From positions 62,001 to 126,000 of the forward strand of contig NZ_JAGIPX010000022.1 in the NCBI RefSeq assembly GCF_017814945.1: a stretch of DNA of 64,000 bases, written 5' to 3'. The position numbers were made by a program, and so were the translations under genes. The DNA is from Paraburkholderia sp. LEh10. GTDB taxonomy: Bacteria; Pseudomonadota; Gammaproteobacteria; Burkholderiales; Burkholderiaceae. The notes beneath the pieces were generated by a model. That model was not told where the DNA came from. It did no database searches and saw only the letters and a program-made list of their open reading frames with translations. Shown here in pieces: positions 47,315-55,497 of this stretch; position 1 is the stretch's first letter, and the number at the start of each line of letters is the position of its first letter.

Positions 47315-49185
47315 CTAACTACTCCGGGGCGGTTCTTCGTGTTGTCTGAAATGGTCAGCTTCTTCGGCGCTGCGTGCGTCGCGAGTTTCTTCGCGCCGTT
47401 CGCTGCCGGTTGGGATGCGGCTGCGGGCGTAGCCGGATTCACGTCGTCCGACACGACCATCTGCTTGACGGGCTGATCGGGCGGCACGTTCAGCGAGCGC
47501 AGCGTATCGCCGACGATCGACGAAAACACGGGGCCCGACACCTGGCCGCCGAAGTGGCTCCCTGCCGTTGGTTCGTCGACGGACACGGCCACGACGATGC
47601 GCGGATTCGGCATTGGCGCCATGCCGACGAACGACGCGCGGTACTTGCCGTGGTCGTAGCCGCGCCCGACGTGCTTGTACGCCGTACCCGACTTGCCGCC
47701 GACGCGGTAGCCCGGCACCGCCGCATCCGGCGACGTGCCTTCCCGCGAAACGACGGACTCGAGCATCGCGCGAACTTCGCGCGCGGTAGTCGGCGAGAAG
47801 ACCTGCGGACCCGTCACGGGCTGGTCTTTCGGCGTGCGGAAAATCGACACGGGCATGACCTGGCCGTCGTGCGCGATGGCCGTGTAAGCGCGGCCCAGCT
47901 GGAACAGCGACACCGACAAGCCGTAGCCGTATGACATCGTCGCCTGTTCGATGCGGCGCCAGCTCTTCCACGGGCGCAGACGGCCAGCCGCCGCCCCCGG
48001 GAAACCGACCTTCGGCGCCTGGCCGAGACCGATGCTGGTGTACATGTTCCACATCTCTTCCGGCCTGAGCTGCATCGCGATCTTCGTCGCGCCGATGTTG
48101 CTCGACTTCTGGATCACGCCGCCGACCGTCAGCACGCCAAAGCCCGAGTCGTCGGTGATGGGCGCGCCGTCAAGCACGAAGCGGCCGCCGCCCGTATCAA
48201 CCAGTGTAGTCGGCGTGACGCGGTGCAGGTCGAGCGCGAGCGAAACCGTGAACGGCTTCATGATCGAGCCCGGCTCGAACGTGTCGGTGAGAATGCGGTT
48301 GCGCAACTGCTCGCCCGTCAGGTGCGTGCGGTCGTTCGGGTTGTACGTCGGATAATTGACGAGCGCGAGCACTTCGCCAGTGCGCACGTCGATCACCATC
48401 GCGGCACCCGCTTTCGCCTTGAACTTCTGCACAGCCGCTTTCAGATTCGTGTACGCGATGTACTGAATCTTGCTGTCGATCGACAGATCGACGTCCTTAC
48501 CGTTGTGCGGCACGACCTGCTCGTCCACATCTTCGACGATATGGCCGAGACGGTCCTTGATCACGCGGCGGCTGCCAGGCACGCCCGCGAGCAGCTTCTG
48601 GTCGCCGAGCTCGACGCCTTCCTGGCCTTCGTCCTCGACGTTCGTGAAGCCGATCAGGTGAGCCGTGATCTCGCCTTCCGGATAGAAGCGCTTGTACTCG
48701 TTGCGCTGATAGATGCCAGGGATGTTCAGCGCTTCGACTTTGGCGGCCACGTCGACGGGCACCTGGCGCTTCACGTAGACGAACGTCTTGTCTTCCGACA
48801 GCTTCTTGCGCAACTCCTGCTGCGTCATGTCGAGCAGCTTCCCGAGCTCGCCGAGCTTGTCCGCGCCGAGGTCGTCCGGCACCGACTCGGGAATCGCCCA
48901 GATTGCGCGCACGGGTAGGCTCGTCGCGAGCACGAGGCCGTTACGGTCGAGAATCTTGCCGCGTGTGGCGGGCAATTCGAGGCGGCGCTGATAGCGGCTC
49001 TCGCCCTGCTTCTGATAAAAGGCGTTGCCCGGGCCCTGAATCCAGAACGCGCGCGCCGTCAGCGCGACGAAGGCCATGAAGAGCAGAAACACGACGAGCT
49101 TCGAGCGCCACATCGGCAGGCGCACCGAAAGAATCGGATTCGCCGAGAACGCGACGCTCTTGTTCTTGTTCGACGATTTCTTCAT
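47311..49185 (-). CDS. ftsI: septal peptidoglycan transpeptidase PBP3
   Basis: Class B penicillin-binding protein crosslinking septal wall. The 624-aa product has a short cytoplasmic tail, one membrane segment (29-45), the PBP dimer domain (RGKILDRNG at 75-83) and the transpeptidase domain. Nucleophile Ser307 lies in GSIMKPF, SSN is at 361-363 and GKSGTAYKH carries the KSGT motif. The start MKKSSNKNK overlaps the ftsL stop; the longer frame is antisense or out-of-frame noise. Confidence 0.97.
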   Translation of the reverse strand: MKKSSNKNKSVAFSANPILSVRLPMWRSKLVVFLLFMAFVALTARAFWIQGPGNAFYQKQGESRYQRRLELPATRGKILDRNGLVLATSLPVRAIWAIPESVPDDLGADKLGELGKLLDMTQQELRKKLSEDKTFVYVKRQVPVDVAAKVEALNIPGIYQRNEYKRFYPEGEITAHLIGFTNVEDEGQEGVELGDQKLLAGVPGSRRVIKDRLGHIVEDVDEQVVPHNGKDVDLSIDSKIQYIAYTNLKAAVQKFKAKAGAAMVIDVRTGEVLALVNYPTYNPNDRTHLTGEQLRNRILTDTFEPGSIMKPFTVSLALDLHRVTPTTLVDTGGGRFVLDGAPITDDSGFGVLTVGGVIQKSSNIGATKIAMQLRPEEMWNMYTSIGLGQAPKVGFPGAAAGRLRPWKSWRRIEQATMSYGYGLSVSLFQLGRAYTAIAHDGQVMPVSIFRTPKDQPVTGPQVFSPTTAREVRAMLESVVSREGTSPDAAVPGYRVGGKSGTAYKHVGRGYDHGKYRASFVGMAPMPNPRIVVAVSVDEPTAGSHFGGQVSGPVFSSIVGDTLRSLNVPPDQPVKQMVVSDDVNPATPAAASQPAANGAKKLATHAAPKKLTISDNTKNRPGVVR

Positions 49186-49532
49186 CGCGTGCCTCGACGA
49201 GCTTTCGTGGCCGATGCCGGGGCCGGCGCCGAAGTCGGAACGGGTGCGTCCTCGGCCTTCGCGGAACCGGCGTCGAGCGTCAGATATTGCGTGCGCCCCG
49301 TGCTCGCGCCCTGCATCTTCAGGGAGTCGGTGGCGAGCTGCTCGATGCGCGAAGTCTTCGACAGCGCGCTCTGCTGATATTGAAGCTGCGAATAGTCCTG
49401 CTGCAGCTGACGCTCCTGCGATTGCGCGCGCTGCAACTGGATGAAGAACTGACGCTGCTGATTCGTCGCGTTGACGACGGAAAGCGCACAACCCATGACG
49501 ACGATCAGCAGGAAGATATTGAGGCGGTTCAT
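49182..49532 (-). CDS. ftsL: cell division protein FtsL
   Basis: 116-aa bitopic divisome protein. A membrane segment (about 4-22) is followed by a Gln-rich coiled coil (about 25-75) that pairs with FtsB. A Pro/Ala-rich tail from ~90 is longer than in E. coli. Identified by position between rsmH and ftsI plus this layout. Confidence 0.92.
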   Translation of the reverse strand: MNRLNIFLLIVVMGCALSVVNATNQQRQFFIQLQRAQSQERQLQQDYSQLQYQQSALSKTSRIEQLATDSLKMQGASTGRTQYLTLDAGSAKAEDAPVPTSAPAPASATKARRGTR

Positions 49533-50482
49533 GGCGCGATCCGCTCCGCAACGCGCATCACGGCGGAACGGGCGCGCGGGTTGGCGGCGACTTCGGCGTC
49601 GCTCGCGAATACGCGGCCTAGCAGTTTGAGCGGCGGGCTCGGCAGATCGACGGCGCGGATGGGAAGACGGCGGTCGACAGCAGGCGCACTCGAGTGCGCC
49701 TGCATGAACCGCTTGACGATCCGGTCTTCGAGCGAATGAAAGCTGATCACGACCAGCCGCCCCCCTTGCTCCAACAACGTCAATGCTGCTTCTAGTACGA
49801 CTTGCAGCTCCGCAAGCTCTTGATTGATGTGAATCCGTATAGCCTGAAAGGTGCGGGTTGCCGGGTCCTTACCCTTCTCACGGGTTTTGACGACGTTAGC
49901 CACGATTTGGGCAAGCTCGCCCGTGCTGACGAGAGGCCCAAGACGGTCGGACTCTGCCCGGCGAGCAGCAAGCGCCTTTGCAATCTGAAAAGCAAACCGT
50001 TCTTCCCCATAATCCCGTATCACCTCCGTCATTTCCTGCACCGTGGCCCGCGCCAGCCAATCCGCCGCGGACTCGCCGCGCGTCGGGTCCATCCGCATGT
50101 CGAGCGGGCCATCGGCGCGGAAACTGAAACCCCGCTCCGGATCGTCGAACTGCGGCGACGACACGCCCAGATCCAGCAACACTCCCGACACACGCCCTAC
50201 CCCGCGCGCGCTCGTTGCGTCGCGCAGTGATGCGAAACTTTCATGCACGATCTCGAAGCGCGGATCGGCGATCTGCTGTGCGGTGGCGATGGCGAGCGGG
50301 TCTTTGTCGAACGCGATCAGACGCCCCGCGTCGCCCAGCTTTGCCAGCACCGCGCGGCTATGGCCGCCGCGCCCGAACGTGCCATCTATATAGACGCCGT
50401 CCGCGCGCGTGACGAGCGCATTCACCGCTTCTTCGAGCAGCACCGTGCGATGCTGCAATTCGTTACCCATCGCAGGCGCCAT
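49529..50482 (-). CDS. rsmH: 16S rRNA (cytosine(1402)-N4)-methyltransferase
   Basis: SAM-dependent methyltransferase (formerly MraW) acting on C1402 of 16S rRNA. The 317-aa product shows YIDGTFGRGGHSRAVL, GVLLDLGVSSPQFDD and VISFHSLEDRIVK. The ATG at 50482 has an AGG-type site nine bases upstream; MGNELQ at 50470 is an alternative start. Confidence 0.97.
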   Translation of the reverse strand: MAPAMGNELQHRTVLLEEAVNALVTRADGVYIDGTFGRGGHSRAVLAKLGDAGRLIAFDKDPLAIATAQQIADPRFEIVHESFASLRDATSARGVGRVSGVLLDLGVSSPQFDDPERGFSFRADGPLDMRMDPTRGESAADWLARATVQEMTEVIRDYGEERFAFQIAKALAARRAESDRLGPLVSTGELAQIVANVVKTREKGKDPATRTFQAIRIHINQELAELQVVLEAALTLLEQGGRLVVISFHSLEDRIVKRFMQAHSSAPAVDRRLPIRAVDLPSPPLKLLGRVFASDAEVAANPRARSAVMRVAERIAP

Positions 50483-50498
50483 ATCTAATTACCTGCGC

Positions 50499-50927
50499 TC
50501 AGAATGTGAAGTTCTTCAGAGACTCGGGCATGCCCTGCGACATGGCCGCCTGTTCCTGCGCGTCGTAGGTTTCCTTGTCCCAGATCTCGAACCTGCTTCC
50601 CATTCCCAACAACATCACTTCTTTTTCCAGCTTTGCGGCCTGGCGCAATTCCGGCGCGATCAGCACGCGGCCGGCCGTATCCAGTTCGACATCCATTGCG
50701 CTGCCGAGAAAGATGCGTTGAAACCACTTGGCGTCCATCGGCAGGTTGACGATCTTGGCGCGAAACACTTCCCACTCGGGGCGCGGAAACAGCAACAGGC
50801 AGCCATCGGGATGCCTGGTGATGGTCATCCGTCCTTCTGCCTGTCCTTGCAGCGCATCCCGATAGCGAGACGGGACGGACATCCGTCCCTTCGCATCGAG
50901 TGTCAGCGCCGACGCCCCTTGGAACAC
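50499..50927 (-). CDS. mraZ: transcriptional regulator MraZ
   Basis: 142-aa protein with two SpoVT/AbrB-like swapped-hairpin domains (LTLDAKGRMSVPSRYRD near residue 8 and VELDTAGRVLIAPELR near residue 80). MraZ represses its own dcw promoter by binding short direct repeats. Four such repeats lie upstream here, consistent with autoregulation. Confidence 0.97.
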   Translation of the reverse strand: MFQGASALTLDAKGRMSVPSRYRDALQGQAEGRMTITRHPDGCLLLFPRPEWEVFRAKIVNLPMDAKWFQRIFLGSAMDVELDTAGRVLIAPELRQAAKLEKEVMLLGMGSRFEIWDKETYDAQEQAAMSQGMPESLKNFTF

Positions 50928-51000
50928 TTCGCTCCCCTTGTGTCAGGGCGTTGAAAGATGTCGCCCGATTTCGGAAATTTACCGGAGAAAGCGCGTCGGA

Positions 51001-51036
51001 TCACACAAAAATACACTTTCTCACACTGTCTCCCAC
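51001..51036 (-). promoter_or_regulatory. putative MraZ operator: four direct repeats at 10-bp period
   Basis: Reading the minus strand, GTGGGA, GTGTGA, GTGTAT and GTGTGA start exactly ten bases apart. Known MraZ sites are TGGGN boxes at this spacing; only the first copy matches that fully and the others read GTGTG/GTGTA. The array runs from the -10 element to about +27, a good position for repression. Confidence 0.75.
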
Positions 51037-51063
51037 TTTAGAGGAACCCCTAACACCGGTCAA
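51035..51063 (-). promoter_or_regulatory. dcw cluster promoter (Pmra)
   Basis: TTGACC (51063-51058) and TAAAGT (51040-51035) with a 17-bp spacer on the minus strand. The -10 runs directly into the first MraZ repeat (TAAAGTGGGA). The leader to mraZ is about 100 bases. Confidence 0.75.
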
Positions 51064-51331
51064 GGGAGAGTCGCGGTTTTTTGACGAATTTTGTTTGCTA
51101 GAACAAGGACTTAGCGCCGCTTGCTCACACCGCGCCTAAAAATAGAAAATCGTTATAAATGAATGGGCTACTGAATCTTGTGAAGGTGATACGTGAAAAG
51201 TGCGAGGGAAAAGCGTGGAATGAAAGCGTTCCGGGAGGACGAAAAGCGCGGGACGAACGAGGAGTTGGAGCGATTTTCCGGGGCAGCGCGGCGAGCGCCG
51301 CCCACTTTAAACAGTTTTGCTTTGAATCAGT
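51064..51331. other. non-coding remainder between coq7 and the mraZ promoter
   Basis: The coq7-mraZ gap is ~400 bases. Beyond the mraZ promoter it holds an AT-rich patch near 51,137-51,160 and a small GC hairpin (gcggcg / cgccgc, about 51,288-51,302) suited to coq7 3'-end formation. Next to that hairpin is one isolated TAAAGTGGG-like match on the minus strand near 51,300-51,310. No gene was seen. Confidence 0.4.
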
Positions 51332-51961
51332 TCAAACGTGGTACGCGGTGCGGGTCATGATCTTCGATGCCGCACGCATCAGCGCGCGCGCCGGAAACGG
51401 CAACTCAATGCCGCCCGCATCCGTCGCGGCCTTGCCGTGCGCAGCTTCGTCGACGCGCATCTGCTCAACGATCGCGCGCGATTCGTGATCGCCTTCCGGG
51501 AGCGTCGTCAGGTGGCCATCGAGATGCAGTTCCACCTGCCGCTCCGTTTCCGCCATGAACCCGAGGCTCACGCGATCGCCAAGACGGCCGGCCGCGAAGC
51601 CGATCGCGAGGGCGCCAGCATACCAGATAGGATTAAGCAGACTCGGACGCGAATCGAGCGCCTCGAGACGCTTGTACGTCCACGCGAGGTGATCCTCCTC
51701 TTCGCGCGCGGCCCGCTCGAAGGCCTGCTTGAGCGCCGGTGAACGGGTCGCGAGTTTCTGCGCCTGATACAACGCCTGCGCGCACACCTCGCCGACATGA
51801 TTCACACGCATCAATCCCGCGGCATGCGCGCGCTCTTCTTCAGTCAGTTCGACAGGCTCGGCGAACGCGGGCGGAACAGGGAGCGGCCGGGACATGCGCG
51901 ATATCCCGGTCATTGAGCGTAAACCCCGATCGAACTCAGTAATCAATTCATCAAGCAGCAT
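51332..51961 (-). CDS. coq7: 2-polyprenyl-3-methyl-6-methoxy-1,4-benzoquinone monooxygenase (demethoxyubiquinone hydroxylase)
   Basis: Diiron hydroxylase for the penultimate step of ubiquinone synthesis. The 209-aa protein keeps the iron ligands in RVNHVGEV, AREEEDHLAW, VELHLDGHL and VDEAAHG. The start MLLDELITEFDRGLR is chosen by family length; 17 more codons upstream are open. It supports the ubiquinone pathway together with ispB in this window. Confidence 0.94.
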   Translation of the reverse strand: MLLDELITEFDRGLRSMTGISRMSRPLPVPPAFAEPVELTEEERAHAAGLMRVNHVGEVCAQALYQAQKLATRSPALKQAFERAAREEEDHLAWTYKRLEALDSRPSLLNPIWYAGALAIGFAAGRLGDRVSLGFMAETERQVELHLDGHLTTLPEGDHESRAIVEQMRVDEAAHGKAATDAGGIELPFPARALMRAASKIMTRTAYHV

Positions 51962-52251
51962 TCTGGCCTCCACACTCCGGCGCGTGACCCGCTTCGTGCA
52001 AAGCCTTGTCAATCAAGGGTTTGCGGCTGACGACCAGAAAATTTTCGAAGCGTTTCCGACAGCCGGTTTTCGATTTTAGACCATGTTGCGTAAACGAAAC
52101 AGCGGCTTGGCGGCCGCCCTGCTTTTTCTTTGTTCACTTAGGTCTCTTTGTTACATTACGTGCAACTTCTTGAGGAAGTTACGCAAGGCCGCAACGCAGA
52201 TAAATATTTGCCTTGTCTGAAAATAATTCGCAAATCCTTGGAGATTTTTCG

Positions 52252-53454
52252 ATGAAAAAGTCGCTTCTCGCTCTTGCAGCAATGGGCGCGTTTGCTGGCG
52301 TCGCTCACGCTCAGAGCAGCGTGACGCTGTACGGCATCATTGATGAAGGTTTTAACTATACGAGCAACGTGCAGACGGCAGCGGGCGCGGGCCGTTCGGG
52401 TCAGCACCTGTACAACCTGTCGAGCGGCGTTCTGCAAGGCAGCCGTTGGGGCCTGCGCGGCACCGAAGATCTCGGTGGCGGCCTGAAGACGGTCTTCGTG
52501 CTGGAAAGCGGCTTTGACGTGAACACCGGCAGGCAGGGTCAAGGCGGCGCGCTGTTCGGCCGTCAAGCTTATGTCGGTCTGTCGAGCCAGTTCGGCACGG
52601 TTACGCTGGGCCGCCAGTATGACTCCGTGGTCGACTACGTCGGTCCGCTGGAAGCGGGCGACCAGTGGGGTGGCTACATCGCCGCTCACCCGGACGACCT
52701 GGACAACTTCAACAACGCAAACCGCGTGAACAATGCAATCAAGTTCACGAGCGCGAACTACGCAGGCCTGACGTTCGGCGGCATGTACAGCGTTGGCGGC
52801 GTTGCAGGCGCAACGGGCCGAAACCAGATCTGGTCGTTGGGCGCAGGCTACAACAACGGTCCGCTCGTGTTGGGCGCTGGCTACTTGAACGTCCGCGACC
52901 CGAACACGTCGTTCTGGGGCAACGTGCCGAGCAGCGGCGCAAACCCGACGAACAACATCGGCAAGGTCACTGGCGTGCAGAGCAACCCGGTTATCTCGGG
53001 CTTTGCTTCGGCTAGCTCGTACCACGTCGCTGGTGCAGGCGGCGCATATACGTTCGGCGCAGCAACGGTCGGTCTGACGTACTCGTACATCCAGTTCGGC
53101 AACCTCGGTGCAGCGAACGTTGCGGCTCCGGCTTACCGCGGCACGGCAACGTTCAACAACGGCGAAATCAACTTCAAGTATCAGTTGACGCCGGCTCTCG
53201 TGCTGGGCGCCATGTACGACTACACGCGCCTCGCGGACTTCAACGGTCATGGCGGCGGTCACTACAACCAGGGCGCACTGGGCGCGGACTACTTCCTGTC
53301 GAAGCGCACGGACGTCTACCTGATCGGCGTTTACCAGCACGCTTCGGGCACGGACTCGACGGGCCAGCAGGCAGTTGCTTCGATCAACGGCCTTACGCCG
53401 TCGAACGCGAACCACCAGACGACGGTTCGCGTAGGTATCCGCCACAAGTTCTAA
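52252..53454 (+). CDS. general porin (Omp32/OmpC-like)
   Basis: 400-aa trimeric outer-membrane beta-barrel porin. The signal peptide MKKSLLALAAMGAFAGVAHA is cut before QSSVTLYGIIDEG, the standard start of beta-proteobacterial porins. The constriction-loop motif lies after GRQAYVGLSSQFGTVTLGRQYD, and the chain ends in HKF with the C-terminal Phe needed for BAM insertion. Codon use is strongly biased, suggesting high expression. The upstream region is AT-rich with a small hairpin (aacttc / gaagtt, 52164-52180) in the probable leader. Confidence 0.95.
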   Translation: MKKSLLALAAMGAFAGVAHAQSSVTLYGIIDEGFNYTSNVQTAAGAGRSGQHLYNLSSGVLQGSRWGLRGTEDLGGGLKTVFVLESGFDVNTGRQGQGGALFGRQAYVGLSSQFGTVTLGRQYDSVVDYVGPLEAGDQWGGYIAAHPDDLDNFNNANRVNNAIKFTSANYAGLTFGGMYSVGGVAGATGRNQIWSLGAGYNNGPLVLGAGYLNVRDPNTSFWGNVPSSGANPTNNIGKVTGVQSNPVISGFASASSYHVAGAGGAYTFGAATVGLTYSYIQFGNLGAANVAAPAYRGTATFNNGEINFKYQLTPALVLGAMYDYTRLADFNGHGGGHYNQGALGADYFLSKRTDVYLIGVYQHASGTDSTGQQAVASINGLTPSNANHQTTVRVGIRHKF

Positions 53455-53482
53455 TAAGTCGTGAAATCGTAGTTACCCTCGA

Positions 53483-53506
53483 GGGCGCCTGCGGGCGCCC
53501 TTTTTT
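53483..53506 (+). terminator. terminator after porin gene
   Basis: GGGCGCC-TGCG-GGCGCCC followed by TTTTTT, 28 bases after the porin stop. Confidence 0.93.
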
Positions 53507-53562
53507 ATTTGAGCTCGCGCCATCGCGTTGCGGTTGATCCCGTTGCGGCGGCGTCAATAGAA

Positions 53563-53594
53563 ACGGCCCAACGGCGCGTCATCCGTTGGGCCGT
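53563..53594 (-). terminator. terminator after fadD
   Basis: A 12-bp perfect stem ACGGCCCAACGG / CCGTTGGGCCGT with an 8-base loop. On the minus strand it is followed by TTTCTATT. It lies 65 bases after the fadD stop. Confidence 0.75.
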
Positions 53595-53658
53595 CCTGTT
53601 GTTTCGGCATGCCGACGGTTGCCCGTCTAGGCGCCGACTGGTCTCCCCCGCCTGCTCT

Positions 53659-55332
53659 TCATGCCCGGCCGTCGCGCAGCTCGCGGCGCAAGATCTTGCC
53701 GACGTTGCTCTTCGGCAGCTCCTTGCGAAACTCGACGATGCGCGGCCGCTTGTATCCTGTCAGCTGTTCCTTGCAGAACGCGAAGATGTCGGTGTCGGTG
53801 ATCGCTTCGTCCTTCTTCACGATGAAGAGCTTCACGGCTTCGCCCGAATGCTGGTCCGGCACACCGACGGCCGCCACTTCGAAGACGCCCGGATGCTTCG
53901 CGACCACATCCTCGATTTCGTTCGGATAAACGTTGAAGCCCGACACGAGAATCATGTCCTTTTTGCGATCGACGATCTTCACAAAGCCGTCTTCGTTGAT
54001 GACCGCGATGTCGCCGGAGCGGAAGAAGCCATCGGCCGTCATCACCTTCGCCGTTTCGTCCGGACGGTGCCAGTAGCCCGCCATCACCTGCGGACCGCGG
54101 ATGCACAGCTCGCCTGCCTGTCCAAGCGGCAGTTCGTTGCCTTCGTCGTCGCGGATCGACACTTCCGTCGACGGCAGCGGCAGCCCGATCGTGCCACTGT
54201 ATTCGGTGACCGTCGTCGGATTGCACGTCACGCACGGCGACGTCTCCGACAAGCCGTAGCCCTCGACGATCGGCGCGTGCGTGCGCTCGAACCAGCGGTT
54301 CGCGACGGCTTCCTGCACGGCCATCCCGCCGGCATTCGCGACCAGCAGGTTCGAGAAATCGAGGCGGGAGAAATCCGGATGATTGAGCATCGCGTTGTAC
54401 AGCGTGTTCACGGCGGGGAACGTCGTGATTTTGTAGCCGTGCAGCGACTTGATCATGCCCGCTATGTCCCGTGGATTCGGAATCAGCACGCCAAGCCCGC
54501 CCGTGCGGATCGTCAGCAGACCGCATACGGTCAGCGCGAACACGTGGTACAGCGGCAGTGCGACGACGGTCACGTACTGATCGATAGCGCCCCGCTTCTG
54601 ACGCGCCGGTTCGAGCCACACATGCGACTGCAGCACGTTCGCAACCAGGTTGCGGTGCAGGAGCGTCGCGCCTTTTGCGACGCCCGTCGTGCCACCCGTG
54701 TATTGAAGGAACGCGATGTCGTCGGGACGTTGCATCACAGGCGTGAAGGTGCTGCGCGCGCCTTCGGACATCGCGTCGTTGAAGCGCACGTGTCCTGGCA
54801 GACTCCACTCCGGCACCATCTTCTTCACGCGGCGCACGACGAAGTTGACGAGCCAGCCCTTCGCGCCCATCAGATCGCCCATCGACGCGACGACGACGTG
54901 TTTGATCGACGTATTGCGCGCGATAGCCTGCAACGTAACGGCAAAATTCTCGAGCAGGATGATCGCTTCGGCGCCGCTGTCCTTGAGCTGGTGTTCCAGT
55001 TCGCGCGGCGTGTACAGCGGATTCACGTTCACCACCACATAGCCCGCGCGCAGGATCGCGGCGATCGCGACGGGATACTGGAGGACATTCGGCATCATGA
55101 TCGCGATGCGCGCACCACGCGCGATGCCTTTTGACTGAAACCATGCGGCGAGACAGGTCGACAGCTTATCGAGTTCGCCGTACGTGATCTGCTTGCCCAT
55201 GCAGGCGAACGCCGGCCTCGCGCGATACATGCGAAAGCTCTCTTCCATCAACGCGGTAACCGACTCGTATTGGGTCGGATCGATCTGTTTGGGCACGCCA
55301 GGCGGATACGATTTCAGCCAGACTTTTTCCAT
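53659..55332 (-). CDS. fadD: long-chain fatty acid--CoA ligase
   Basis: Activates long-chain fatty acids to acyl-CoA for beta-oxidation through an acyl-AMP intermediate. The 557-aa ANL-superfamily protein has LQYTGGTTGVAKGATL (AMP binding), EGYGLSETSP, the GDIAVINEDGFVKIVDRKKDMI hinge region and the catalytic lysine in NVGKILRREL near the C-terminus. A GGAGGAG-type ribosome site precedes the ATG. Confidence 0.95.
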   Translation of the reverse strand: MEKVWLKSYPPGVPKQIDPTQYESVTALMEESFRMYRARPAFACMGKQITYGELDKLSTCLAAWFQSKGIARGARIAIMMPNVLQYPVAIAAILRAGYVVVNVNPLYTPRELEHQLKDSGAEAIILLENFAVTLQAIARNTSIKHVVVASMGDLMGAKGWLVNFVVRRVKKMVPEWSLPGHVRFNDAMSEGARSTFTPVMQRPDDIAFLQYTGGTTGVAKGATLLHRNLVANVLQSHVWLEPARQKRGAIDQYVTVVALPLYHVFALTVCGLLTIRTGGLGVLIPNPRDIAGMIKSLHGYKITTFPAVNTLYNAMLNHPDFSRLDFSNLLVANAGGMAVQEAVANRWFERTHAPIVEGYGLSETSPCVTCNPTTVTEYSGTIGLPLPSTEVSIRDDEGNELPLGQAGELCIRGPQVMAGYWHRPDETAKVMTADGFFRSGDIAVINEDGFVKIVDRKKDMILVSGFNVYPNEIEDVVAKHPGVFEVAAVGVPDQHSGEAVKLFIVKKDEAITDTDIFAFCKEQLTGYKRPRIVEFRKELPKSNVGKILRRELRDGRA

Positions 55333-55497
55333 GCGGCGTCTCCTCCGTTATTTTCGAATGGTCGTGCTAAAGGGCGCATCGTAGCATGCGCCCACGCTTG
55401 ACAATTCGGGGTTAGCCCCCGGTTAGACGATGCACTCGAAAGCGCCGGCCGGGAGACGGATGCGCCGCGGGAAACCCGCCGCGCTCAGGGATGGGAC

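Noticed and set aside
51288..51310. Isolated TAAAGTGGG-like match considered as a fifth MraZ site
   Set aside because: Single copy, without the 10-bp phased neighbours that define the operator.
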